In this document: piece after piece, positions 43,805-53,099 of the stretch
How positions within the stretch are numbered: position 1 is the stretch's first letter
Layout: each line of letters starts with the position of its first letter
From: Citrobacter sp. JGM124
Lineage (GTDB): Bacteria; Pseudomonadota; Gammaproteobacteria; Enterobacterales; Enterobacteriaceae
Direction of reading: 5' to 3'
NCBI RefSeq assembly: GCF_018257795.1
Contig: NZ_JAERJD010000006.1
Coordinates: 186,001 to 250,000 of the forward strand
DNA: 64,000 nucleotides
Made by a program: the position numbers and the translations under genes
The notes under the pieces: generated by a model
The model's input: the letters and a program-made list of their open reading frames with translations, nothing else
What the model was told of the DNA's origin: nothing
Databases searched by the model: none

Positions 43805-45504
43805 GGAATAACTCCTTTAGGTAAATACTTACTCAGGGCACTCAGTAGCAACATGACCATGGCAACCAGGGCGACAACCAGCACAGATATAGCGGATGCG
43901 AGTACCTTATTTCCACTCTCATCAAGGCTGAATATCACCACTCCGAGCGTCTCCTTCCCGGCACTCCACAGGAGTGCTGAGACCGTTAACTCATTCACGG
44001 CGGTCAGAAATACCAACAATGCCCCGGCAAATGCTGCTGGGGCCAGGAGTGGCAGGACGATGTGATTTAAGCGTTGAGAAAAATTAGCACCGGCGAGGCT
44101 TGCTGCCTCCTCCATCGCCGGATCAAGCTGCATCATGCTGCTATGTACCGGTTTTAAACAGACCGTTAAAAAACGCGCTAAATAGGCAATAAAAATAATC
44201 GTCAGCGTCCCACTGAGGCTTATTTCCAGGATCGGCAATGGTCGGGAAAACAGAAGAATGCAAGCAATCGCCAGCACCACGCCGGGTAGCGTATACGGGA
44301 TATCTATCATGCTGTGTAACCAGCGTAACGGGCGGCTGGGGTAACGAACCAATAACCAGGCTAATGGCAAACTGCTCACTAGCAATACCATTGCCGATGA
44401 TACGGAAAGCACCATGCTATTTGTCAGTGCGCGCCAGGCTGAACTTTGCTCGTCAAAAATGCCACGCCACGCAGCAAAGGTAAGGGTGTCGCTATTCAGT
44501 GGCACCCCCATGGTGGGAACCAGTGAGGTGGCTATCAGCGCCAGTAATGGCGCAACTAAAATGCCAAACAATACCAGCCCCAGTAACAGTTCCACACCAA
44601 TTCGCCACTTCCCCAAAGTAAAGCTTAAGGAACGTCCGGCCATGCCAATCAATGGCAGGGCATAACGTCGTTGCATTCGAGTCTGTATAGTGACAATGGC
44701 AATGGCCAGAACCCCCATCAGCACTGACAGGGCAGCAACCTCATTAATCATTGCCGGACCGAAACTTGAGAGCGCCTGATAGATATAGATTGGCAAAACA
44801 AAATAAGAGATGGGGATGCCAAGCATCGCTGGAATTCCAAAATTGCCCAGCGCGGAGACAAAAGCTATCGTTGCTCCGCCCCAAAGTGCCGTTCGGCAGA
44901 GGGGTAATACAATATCGATAAATACCTGCCACAAAGAAGCACCGCTTAAACGCGCGGCTTCAATATGTTCTTTTGGCAGGCACTGTAATTGGGTGCGTAG
45001 AGCAAGAAACACCAAAGGGGCATGCTGGATACCCAGTAGTAAAGCAATGCCTTCGGCAGAGTAAAGTGGGTTCACACTACCAAATTCAGGTGCAAGGCCA
45101 ATGCTGTTAAGCAAAATACTGTTTGGCCCAAACAGCTGTAGCCAGCTCAATGCCGTGACCTGAGGGGGGATCATCATCGGCAGCATAAACAGGAATACCC
45201 ATATTTGCTTCATACGGATATTGGTCAGTGCCAGACAGAACGCGAACAAGCTACCTAACAATAAAGAGATCAATGTCCCTAAACCACTGGTGTATATACT
45301 GTGATAAAGAGCCACCCACGTTGCCTGATGACTTAATACTCGCCACAGGCTACTGTCACTACCTTGACGCCAGTCCACCAGCGCAGATATCAGTAACCGC
45401 AGGCAGGGTAATAGACTCAGTAACGCAACGAAGCATAATAATAACCAGATCACCCCTTTCATTGAGCGATTACCAGCATTCTGATGCAGGGTCATACTTG
45501 TCAT
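43792..45504 (-). CDS. ABC importer permease, two fused halves
   Basis: A 570-residue inner-membrane protein with about 12 helices and two copies of the inner-membrane-component domain. Each half has an EAA loop for the ATPase: EAARLSGASLWQVFIDIVLP in the first and EEAASLAGANFSQRLNHIVL in the second. Such fused permeases are typical of the ferric iron (SfuB/FbpB), AfuB and phosphonate-type importers. It lies 81 bases after the binding-protein gene. Confidence 0.9.
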   Translation of the reverse strand: MTSMTLHQNAGNRSMKGVIWLLLCFVALLSLLPCLRLLISALVDWRQGSDSSLWRVLSHQATWVALYHSIYTSGLGTLISLLLGSLFAFCLALTNIRMKQIWVFLFMLPMMIPPQVTALSWLQLFGPNSILLNSIGLAPEFGSVNPLYSAEGIALLLGIQHAPLVFLALRTQLQCLPKEHIEAARLSGASLWQVFIDIVLPLCRTALWGGATIAFVSALGNFGIPAMLGIPISYFVLPIYIYQALSSFGPAMINEVAALSVLMGVLAIAIVTIQTRMQRRYALPLIGMAGRSLSFTLGKWRIGVELLLGLVLFGILVAPLLALIATSLVPTMGVPLNSDTLTFAAWRGIFDEQSSAWRALTNSMVLSVSSAMVLLVSSLPLAWLLVRYPSRPLRWLHSMIDIPYTLPGVVLAIACILLFSRPLPILEISLSGTLTIIFIAYLARFLTVCLKPVHSSMMQLDPAMEEAASLAGANFSQRLNHIVLPLLAPAAFAGALLVFLTAVNELTVSALLWSAGKETLGVVIFSLDESGNKVLASAISVLVVALVAMVMLLLSALSKYLPKGVIPWQS

Positions 45505-45585
45505 ACAAACACACCTATAAAAACCAGTAACCGCAGGTAATGTGCCGCTACTGCTTATCTGATTGGCAGTGAAACCGACAGACGT

Positions 45586-46566
45586 TTAACGGTTACCAAA
45601 TAATTCAGCAAAGCGTTTCTTATTGGCATCGGTATCTGCCAAAGCTTTAGCCGCATCCAGAGGCATCAGCTTAATCGTATCCCGTGGTGGAAACCCCTGA
45701 GGAACTGGCAGGCTGGCATCAGCTGGCAGGAAACCTTGTTCAAGCACCAATTTCTGCCCTTCAGGTGACAGTACAAAATCAACAAATGCTTTTGCCGCTT
45801 CTGGATTTTTGCTATTGCTCATAATAGCAACCGGCTCAGTCACGATACTGACGCCCTCTTTTGGAAACACGAATTCAATGGGTGCGCCTTTTGCTTTTTC
45901 ACGGATAGCCATGTAGTCCACCAGGACACCGTAAGCCTTGCTACCAGAAGCGATAGCACTCATAACCGCACCATTACCGCTTTGGGGCATGGCTCCATTT
46001 TCTTTCAATTTTTCGTAATAGGCCCAGCCCAGAGCCGGATCGTTCATCACCGCGGCTTGATGAATTTGAGCCGCACCGGAGTACAACGGGCTTGGTAGCG
46101 TCGTCATATTTTTAACTTCAGGCTTGAGTAGATCATTCCATGACACGGGTTTTACTGGCGCTTTCGTATGGTAAGCAATTCCGGTAGTAATAAGCTTAGT
46201 ACCCGAGTAAAAACCGTCTTTATCATATAACGCGCTATCAAAACGGGCGGTCTGTGGTGACTTATAAGGTGCCAGTAAATGCTGCTGTTTCAGTGACTCC
46301 ATCGTCACATTGTCTGCCAGTAGCAGGACATCAGGCGTCGCGGCACCGGCTGCTAATTCAGCCTGTAAGCGAGCCGTGAGCTTGGTGGTTCCGTCGCGGA
46401 TCCACTTAACCTCGATATCCGGATGTGCTTTTTCAAATGCGTTCACTGTCATCTGTGCATCATCATTAAGCTGGCTGGTATAGAGATTCAGTGTGGATTT
46501 GGCCGCAGCCGATGCACTCATTATTACCAGCATCAATGTTGCAAACGCATTTTTCTTCGTCATCAT
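45586..46566 (-). CDS. Periplasmic substrate-binding protein of a Pho-box operon
   Basis: A 326-residue binding protein of the Fe3+/AEP/thiamine-like group (type 2 fold). It has a signal peptide ending near ASAAAKS, the N-terminal strand LNLYTSQLNDDAQ, and the hinge regions PDVLLLADN and SPLYSGAAQ. The paired tyrosines expected in ferric-binding proteins are not clearly placed, so an organic ligand is more likely; AEP-binding (PhnS) and hexose-phosphate-binding (AfuA) proteins share this fold. The Pho-box-like site 45 bases upstream supports a phosphorus compound. GAAGG lies 8 bases before the ATG. Confidence 0.8.
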   Translation of the reverse strand: MMTKKNAFATLMLVIMSASAAAKSTLNLYTSQLNDDAQMTVNAFEKAHPDIEVKWIRDGTTKLTARLQAELAAGAATPDVLLLADNVTMESLKQQHLLAPYKSPQTARFDSALYDKDGFYSGTKLITTGIAYHTKAPVKPVSWNDLLKPEVKNMTTLPSPLYSGAAQIHQAAVMNDPALGWAYYEKLKENGAMPQSGNGAVMSAIASGSKAYGVLVDYMAIREKAKGAPIEFVFPKEGVSIVTEPVAIMSNSKNPEAAKAFVDFVLSPEGQKLVLEQGFLPADASLPVPQGFPPRDTIKLMPLDAAKALADTDANKKRFAELFGNR

Positions 46567-46610
46567 TCAATCGCCTTCAGGTTTTGTTGCGTTTATCAGA
46601 ACAAGGAAAT

Positions 46611-46628
46611 TTGACAGGGATATGACAA
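46611..46628 (-). promoter_or_regulatory. Pho-box-like site before the ABC operon
   Basis: On the minus strand it reads TTGTCATATCCCTGTCAA: two 7-base repeats separated by 4 bases, each with one mismatch to CTGTCAT. A TGATAA sequence lies 12 bases downstream, where a -10 element of a PhoB-dependent promoter would be. Position and form fit PhoB control, but this is pattern matching. Confidence 0.6.
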
Positions 46629-47367
46629 AGCATTTCTGTGTTATGAAAATCACATTTTGTGAAAAATGACGTTACGATGAAAGGCATGGTTCATGCCCCC
46701 ACAAGACGAATTTTATTAAATACGAGAGGAATGCCATGACAACATAAATACCATTATCGACAATTACTGGTAATTATATAAATGCAATTACAAACACAGA
46801 TAAGGAACAGAGGAATGTAGTCCGCCATCAGCCACCGGCCAGTGAAATACATCAGGGAAGATATATCATATTATATACAACCCCACCTGACCCATATAAA
46901 AACAGGGCATTATCACAACAAAACCAGAATAAATTATCATCAATGATCAATCCGGAAATACTCTTTAACAAGTAATACCATACTGTTTTACATTCACCTG
47001 AATTCACTTTCAGGAAAAAACAGCCTGCTTTCTAAACCATATATTAAAACATAAAAAACCTGTCAGACTCGACAGGTGAAAACGAAGGTAAAAACCAGCC
47101 CCATCATGAAATAATAATAACATGAACAACCATCACACATGGCTATTTAACTTATTAAACACACATACACACACCCAATGACTCAGGAAATAAATAAAAT
47201 ATAAAAAATAATAAAATCATACCATTGGATGCTGCTCCAGCATATTAAGCTGAAAACATGCCCATGGCATCTTTACATGAGAAAAATCTTAATCTATACA
47301 TTTAAACACAATGTAATTATTAATCTTCAATTAAATCGCACCATCGTATAAATAGGGTTAATTCACT
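46629..47367. other. Long divergent intergenic region
   Basis: An AT-rich gap between the ABC operon (minus) and the antiporter gene (plus). It contains the orphan terminator listed at 47052-47077. No protein-coding frame of note. The 5' region of the decarboxylase cluster is here, but I see no recognisable acid-response operator such as a CadC site. Confidence 0.4.
47052..47077 (-). terminator. Orphan intrinsic terminator in the intergenic region
   Basis: On the minus strand ACCTGTC pairs with GACAGGT over a 6-base loop and is followed by TTTTTTAT. No annotated gene ends here: the nearest minus-strand gene starts 485 bases further on. It could end a small RNA, or act as an attenuator in a long leader of the ABC operon. 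Confidence 0.6.
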
Positions 47368-48837
47368 ATGCCCAAGCAGAACACAGAAAAAGGTAATGCG
47401 CAAAAACTGGGGTTAGTTGCGCTGATATCCATAGTTATCAGTTCTATGATCGGCAGTGGTGTCGATGGATTACCACAAAATATGGCAGCAAGTTCTGCCG
47501 TTGGTCCGATTGTTATCGCATGGATAGTGTGCGGATTTGGTATGTTTTTTATCTCGCGGGCATTCATTATATTATCAAATCTCAGGCCTGATTTGCAGTC
47601 GGGTATTTATATGTACTCCCGGGAAGGGTTTGGTGCATTTACTGCTTTTATTGTCGCCTGGGGTTACTGGCTGATGACCATCTTCAGTAATGTCGCCTTT
47701 GCTATCATGGTCATGGATACCTTAAATTATTTTCTACCCGGCGATTTTAAAGGTGGCAATAACATACCATCGGTGATTGGTGCTTCACTGTTAGTCTGGG
47801 GATTCAACTTCCTGGTGCTGTCTGGCACCAAGGTGGCCGGGACAATCAACATAATAGGAACATTCGCCAAGATGATTCCCCTGGTGGTGTTTGTATTCCT
47901 GTTAATCTATTTTATGACGTTCTCCCGTTTAGTCAGTGATCCCTGGGGGCATAATCCTGTCGTTTCAGAGCCCCAGTTAGGATCAGTATTTTCACAAGTG
48001 ACCTCACCACTCAATGTTGCCCTGTGGTGCTTTATCGGCGTTGAGGGGGCTGTTGCCCTGTCTGGCAGAGCCAGAAATAAAAAAGATATTGGTAAAGCGA
48101 CTTTTATTGGTTTTCTGATTTCACTGATTATTTGTATCCTGATCTCTGTTCTCCCTTTTGGTGTCATGCCACAAAATGAACTTAGTGTCATTGCGACCCC
48201 TTCCACTGCAGGGATACTTAAAGTCATCGTGGGTGACTGGGGCGAGATAATGATCACCGTTGGTGTGCTGGTTTCGGTACTCACCAGCTGGCTTGCATGG
48301 ACGATGATTTGTGCTGAAATTCCAATGGTAGCAGCACAAAATGGCACATTCCCGAAACCTTTTGCTCAAAAGAACAGGAACGGTTCAGCATCGGTCTCTT
48401 TGTGGATCAGCAGCGCGTTTATGCAGGCAGTGATATTCATGGTTTATTTTTCAAATCATGCCTGGCTCGCCATGCTGGCTATATCTGCTTTAACCGTTCT
48501 CCCGGCCTACTTGATGTCAACAGCTTATCTGTTCAAACTCTGCCTGACCGGGGAATATAATCAATACCCATCAGAGCATAGTCGTACATCTGCTCTTATT
48601 TGTAGCCTGATTGGCATGATATTTTGTCTGTTTATGTTTTATGCCAGTGAAATGAAATATCTGGCGATGGTTCCTCTATTATTAACCATCGGTTTACCAC
48701 TCTTCGCCTGGGCAAGAATTAAAAATGATGGTGCCAGTAAGATATTCACCCATATTGAGCGTGCTTTTTTTATTTTTCTGATCGCGACAGATCTACTCGT
48801 TTTAGTTCTCTATCTAGAAGGAATCATTAAATTTTAA
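47368..48837 (+). CDS. Basic amino acid/polyamine antiporter, first copy (ArcD/YdgI-like)
   Basis: A 489-residue APA-family transporter with 12 or 13 helices. It is clearly homologous to the second antiporter at 51374-52855 (shared blocks such as GVEGAVALSGRARNKKDIGKAT and WLAWTMICAEIPMVA). The helix 1 substrate motif differs: SMIGSGVDGLPQN here against SMLGGGVFSLPQN in the other copy, which is the usual family form. It precedes the decarboxylase gene by 90 bases and probably exchanges the amino acid for its amine, but the substrate may differ from the second copy. Confidence 0.85.
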   Translation: MPKQNTEKGNAQKLGLVALISIVISSMIGSGVDGLPQNMAASSAVGPIVIAWIVCGFGMFFISRAFIILSNLRPDLQSGIYMYSREGFGAFTAFIVAWGYWLMTIFSNVAFAIMVMDTLNYFLPGDFKGGNNIPSVIGASLLVWGFNFLVLSGTKVAGTINIIGTFAKMIPLVVFVFLLIYFMTFSRLVSDPWGHNPVVSEPQLGSVFSQVTSPLNVALWCFIGVEGAVALSGRARNKKDIGKATFIGFLISLIICILISVLPFGVMPQNELSVIATPSTAGILKVIVGDWGEIMITVGVLVSVLTSWLAWTMICAEIPMVAAQNGTFPKPFAQKNRNGSASVSLWISSAFMQAVIFMVYFSNHAWLAMLAISALTVLPAYLMSTAYLFKLCLTGEYNQYPSEHSRTSALICSLIGMIFCLFMFYASEMKYLAMVPLLLTIGLPLFAWARIKNDGASKIFTHIERAFFIFLIATDLLVLVLYLEGIIKF

Positions 48838-48927
48838 CCCGTACATAACTTTTAATTTAAAATGGATGTCATCGTCAGTATTGATCTCTGTCATTATCTT
48901 AACGCCTTGAAAATATTATGGAGAGGT

Positions 48928-51303
48928 ATGATGAAATTTAATCATAACGTATTATTTATATCATCAGCAGGGCAACACATTGACAGCCCGGCGACTCAGG
49001 CACTGGAAAATCTACAAACGGCGATTAATGCGCGAGGTTTTCATGCTCATATCGTCCATCAGATAAGTGATGGCCTGAAGTTAATCAAAGAGAGTCCAAA
49101 ATACAGTGCGATTGGTATTTACTGGGATGAAAGAAACCCTCTTATTGGTACTGACACGCTCTCCTTTATTGAAATTTTTCGACAAAGAAATGCCTCAACA
49201 CCATTGTTGCTACTCTCTGAAAAAAATATTACTGACAACGTTCCCCTCGGGATATTAAAAGAAGTCAGTGAGTATATCTATTTATTCTCTGAAACCCCGG
49301 AATTTACTGCTAATCGTATCTATACACTGATACGTCGCTATGCTGATAATTTACTGCCACCTTATTTTAAAACCCTGAAAAACTTTACCGAAGATGGCGA
49401 CTATTACTGGGACTGTCCCGGGCATATGGGGGGCATGGCCTACCAAAAACACCCGGTCGGTATTGAGTTTATCAATTTCTTCGGTGAAAACATGATGCGG
49501 GCTGACATTGGTGTCGCTACCGCAGAGATGGGGGACTACCTTATCCATGCCGGCCCATCGAAAAAGTCTGAGGATGTGGCTGCAGAGCTGTTCGGTGCTG
49601 ACTGGACCTTTTACGGTGTTTCAGGCTCCTCAGGCTCTAACCGAATTGTTGCACAAGGGGCCGTTGCTGCAGATGAAATCGCAATTGTTGACAGAAACTG
49701 CCATAAATCACTGAATCATGGTTTAACCCTTTCTCAGGCACGCCCGGTTTATCTAAAACCGACGCGTAATGCTTATGGTTTGATTGGCCCGATCCCCACT
49801 CAACGCTTAAAAAAAACCAGTATTGAAACTTTGATCAGCAAAAGCAAACTGGCCGCTGATGCGATCAGCCCCGCACCGACCTATGCGGTGGTCACCAACT
49901 GCACTTATGATGGTTTCTGTTACAACGTCAATGACATTGTCAAACATCTGGGTGCCAGTGTGCCACGAATTCACTTCGATGAGGCCTGGTATGCTTATGC
50001 GCGCTTCCATCCACTATACAGGGGGCGTTTTGCCATGGATGCAGAGGACATCCCCGAACGCCCGACTATTTTTGCCGTCCAGTCCACACATAAAATGCTG
50101 CCATCCCTGTCAATGGCATCCATGATCCATGTAAAAAAAAGCGATCGTGCACCACTGAATTTTGACGACTTTAACGATGCCTTTATGATGCATGGCACCA
50201 CCTCACCTTACTATCCCATCATTGCCTCTATCGACGTTGCCGTCAGTATGATGCAAGGGGAATCTGGTTACTCTCTAGTTCAAGAGTCCATTGAAGAGGC
50301 CATCGCATTCCGTAAAGCCGTCGTTTCGGTCAAACGTCAGATTCATGAACAGGAAGGGGGGGCCGCCTGGTTTTTTGATGTATTACAGCCAACAGAAGTC
50401 CGGGATGACCATAGCGGTGAGCGCTATAACTTTGAAACGGCACCATCGTCATTACTCAGCCATGACCCAGCATGCTGGACGCTACGAGCGGGTGAATCAT
50501 GGCACGGCTTCAACGCTGACGACCTGACCGATACCGACAGCATGTTGGATCCAGTGAAAGTGACCATTACCTGCCCAGGGATCAACACAGAAGGGCAATA
50601 TGAAGAACAAGGTATTCCAGGCTATTTGCTCACGAAATTTCTGGATGATCGACGTATCGAAATAGCCCGAACAGGGGACTATACGGTGCTGATTTTGTTC
50701 TCTGTCGGGATCACTAAAGGCAAATGGGGGACGCTGATCGAAAGCTTGTTAGCATTTAAAAAGCTTTATGACACTGATGTGCTAGCCGTTGATGCTATTC
50801 CATCCTTAAAAGAACAGTCACCGCATTATGACCATCTGACACTTAAGCAACTCTGTCAGTCAATGCACGAAGAAATGCGGCATCTTGATCTCATGAAGCA
50901 TATTAATGATGCGGTAAATACGGATCCAGAACCGGTGATGACACCTGCCGCGGCTTACCAGAAGGTACTGCGCTATAAGGCCGAACATATCCGCCTTAAT
51001 GATTTCAGTGGTCGCGTTGCCGCCAGCATGCTGGTGCCCTATCCCCCAGGTATTCCGGTTCTGATGCCCGGGGAGCGTATGCCTGACAACGACACCGGGA
51101 TTATTGGCTATCTCCGGGCACTACAAGCATTTGACAAGCGTTTTCCTGGCTTTGAACATGAAATTCAAGGTGTCAACGTTGATGATAAGGGGGACTTCTG
51201 GGTCAGGGCCATCATCGAAGATGACAGGCAAGCAGTGGCAGTGCCAGAACAGACTACATTCAGACGTCGGGTATCATCGACGATTAAGAAAGGTCGCCAA
51301 TAA
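48928..51303 (+). CDS. Orn/Lys/Arg-type PLP decarboxylase, AdiA-like
   Basis: A cytoplasmic pyridoxal-phosphate enzyme that decarboxylates a basic amino acid and consumes a proton. It has the N-terminal wing domain (about 1-130), the large PLP domain with CPGHMGG, HFDEAWYAYARFHPLY and STHK (Lys389 binds PLP), and a C-terminal domain with GRVAASMLVPYPPGIPVL. HFDEAWYAYARF and the SMLDPVKV region resemble arginine decarboxylase AdiA more than lysine decarboxylase, but substrate is not settled. The frame is open to 48862; ATGs at 48928 and 48931 follow GGAGAGG. At about 790 residues it is longer than AdiA (756). It lies between two antiporter genes. Confidence 0.85.
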   Translation: MMKFNHNVLFISSAGQHIDSPATQALENLQTAINARGFHAHIVHQISDGLKLIKESPKYSAIGIYWDERNPLIGTDTLSFIEIFRQRNASTPLLLLSEKNITDNVPLGILKEVSEYIYLFSETPEFTANRIYTLIRRYADNLLPPYFKTLKNFTEDGDYYWDCPGHMGGMAYQKHPVGIEFINFFGENMMRADIGVATAEMGDYLIHAGPSKKSEDVAAELFGADWTFYGVSGSSGSNRIVAQGAVAADEIAIVDRNCHKSLNHGLTLSQARPVYLKPTRNAYGLIGPIPTQRLKKTSIETLISKSKLAADAISPAPTYAVVTNCTYDGFCYNVNDIVKHLGASVPRIHFDEAWYAYARFHPLYRGRFAMDAEDIPERPTIFAVQSTHKMLPSLSMASMIHVKKSDRAPLNFDDFNDAFMMHGTTSPYYPIIASIDVAVSMMQGESGYSLVQESIEEAIAFRKAVVSVKRQIHEQEGGAAWFFDVLQPTEVRDDHSGERYNFETAPSSLLSHDPACWTLRAGESWHGFNADDLTDTDSMLDPVKVTITCPGINTEGQYEEQGIPGYLLTKFLDDRRIEIARTGDYTVLILFSVGITKGKWGTLIESLLAFKKLYDTDVLAVDAIPSLKEQSPHYDHLTLKQLCQSMHEEMRHLDLMKHINDAVNTDPEPVMTPAAAYQKVLRYKAEHIRLNDFSGRVAASMLVPYPPGIPVLMPGERMPDNDTGIIGYLRALQAFDKRFPGFEHEIQGVNVDDKGDFWVRAIIEDDRQAVAVPEQTTFRRRVSSTIKKGRQ

Positions 51304-51373
51304 TCGTTTGTAATAAGGAAGTCCGGCACGCAATGCCGGACAGCAAATTGGCCACACTCAGAGGACTCCATGT

Positions 51374-52855
51374 ATGGCAGATAACACAGCCCCATCAGCA
51401 GATGGACATAAACTCGGCCTGATTGCATTGATCGCTATCGTTGTTGGTTCTATGTTGGGCGGTGGCGTATTTAGCCTTCCACAGAATACTGCCGTTACAT
51501 CGGCTATAGGCCCGGTTATCATTGCGTGGATCATTGCCGGGATCGGTATTTATTTTATTGCTAACTCATTTCGAGTTTTATCTGACTTGCGTCCGGATCT
51601 GCAAGCCGGTGTATATATGTATGCACAAGAGGGGTTTGGATCTTTCATTGGTTTCAACGTGGCCTGGGGCTACTGGTTAATGACCGCATTTGGTAACGTT
51701 GCTTTCGCCGTGATTTTAATGGACGCACTGAATGAGTTCTTCCCCGGAGTATTTACTGATGGCAACAATCTGAACTCAATTATTTGTGGTTCAGTCTTAA
51801 TATGGGGATATAACTTTCTGGTCTTATCAGGTACGAAAGTCGCCGGGTTTATTAATACTATTGGTACCATTGCTAAATTAGTCCCATTAATACTGTTTGT
51901 TATATTACTTGGTTTTTTAATTAACTATTCACAACTACTGACTAACTTCTGGGGGAATGCGCCACAAATTACCACCACCGTTAATCATCATGCGGAATCG
52001 GTATCATTGATGTCACAAATCCTGGCGCCAATGACCGTGACTCTCTGGGCATTTATTGGTGTTGAAGGGGCGGTAGTCTTATCGGGTCGAGCCAGGAATA
52101 AGAAAGACGTTGGTAAAGCCACATTGCTGGGGTTCATCATTGCACTGGTTATCTATATTCTGATGTCCATTTTACCTTTTGGTGTCTTATCTCAACCTGA
52201 ACTGGCCCTGGTCAGCAATCCATCAACAGCGGGTGTACTGGCAAAAGTAGTAGGCTCCTGGGGCAGCTGGTTAATGAATATCGGCTTGATTATCTCCGTG
52301 TTAGCCGGTTGGTTAGCCTGGACAATGCTGTGTGCAGAAATCCCTATGGTGGCGGGCCAAAAAGGCGCGTTCCCGCGTGCTTTTGCCCGCACTAACAGTA
52401 AACAGGCGGCAAATGTCTCATTGTGGGTCAGTAGTTTTGTCATGCAGGCAGCGATGTTACTGGTGTACTTCTCAAATAATGCCTGGACCACCATGTATAA
52501 TATTAGCGCCTTAATGGTGGTCCCCGCTTATATCACCACCACACTCTACATGGCCAAAATTTGCCTGAACCGGGAATATGATGCCTACGCGAAAAAAGGG
52601 CGTGTGCTGGCATTGACCAGCGGTATTCTGGGCGCACTTTTCTGCCTGTTTATTCTTTATGCCAGTGAGATTCAGTATGTTGCTCTGGTCCCTCTGTTAT
52701 TAACGTGTGGCTTACCGGTATTTGTGTGGTCACGTAAAGAAAAGCATGATAACAAAACATTATTTAATGCCACTGAATATATTTATTTAGCTATTCTTTT
52801 ATTACTGGATATTATTATCATTGCTTTACTGGCAAAAGGTATTATCAGCATTTAA
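51374..52855 (+). CDS. Basic amino acid/polyamine antiporter, second copy (ArcD/YdgI-like)
   Basis: A 493-residue APA-family antiporter starting MADNTAPSADGHKLGLIAL, with 12 or 13 helices and the normal family motif SMLGGGVFSLPQN in helix 1. AGAGGA lies 8 bases before the ATG. It is a paralog of 47368-48837. Placed 70 bases after the decarboxylase, it is the more likely exchanger of the external amino acid for the internal amine, giving acid resistance or energy. A perfect terminator hairpin follows. Confidence 0.87.
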   Translation: MADNTAPSADGHKLGLIALIAIVVGSMLGGGVFSLPQNTAVTSAIGPVIIAWIIAGIGIYFIANSFRVLSDLRPDLQAGVYMYAQEGFGSFIGFNVAWGYWLMTAFGNVAFAVILMDALNEFFPGVFTDGNNLNSIICGSVLIWGYNFLVLSGTKVAGFINTIGTIAKLVPLILFVILLGFLINYSQLLTNFWGNAPQITTTVNHHAESVSLMSQILAPMTVTLWAFIGVEGAVVLSGRARNKKDVGKATLLGFIIALVIYILMSILPFGVLSQPELALVSNPSTAGVLAKVVGSWGSWLMNIGLIISVLAGWLAWTMLCAEIPMVAGQKGAFPRAFARTNSKQAANVSLWVSSFVMQAAMLLVYFSNNAWTTMYNISALMVVPAYITTTLYMAKICLNREYDAYAKKGRVLALTSGILGALFCLFILYASEIQYVALVPLLLTCGLPVFVWSRKEKHDNKTLFNATEYIYLAILLLLDIIIIALLAKGIISI

Positions 52856-52873
52856 GGTTATCTTTACCCCATC

Positions 52874-52905
52874 GTGGTGAGCGTGAATTATCCCACGCTC
52901 ACCAC
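52874..52905 (+). terminator. Hairpin terminator after the decarboxylase cluster
   Basis: GTGGTGAGCGTG pairs perfectly with CACGCTCACCAC around an 8-base loop, followed by TAAAAT. The stem is strong but the T-run is weak, so it could also act as a transcript-end stabiliser. Confidence 0.7.
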
Positions 52906-53099
52906 TAAAATACGGGCTGCTTTATACTCCTGCCAGGCCATGCTCCCCCTATTTTTATCCTGTAGAAAACAAATATAACAATTCTGATGGGCTACTCACT
53001 ACCTAAATTTCATTTATGGTCTACCCTTTAAACAGGAGTAGAAACATGTTTTAAAACAAAGAAATACTGTTCAGTAAACTGATATTTAAAGAGGGTTTT

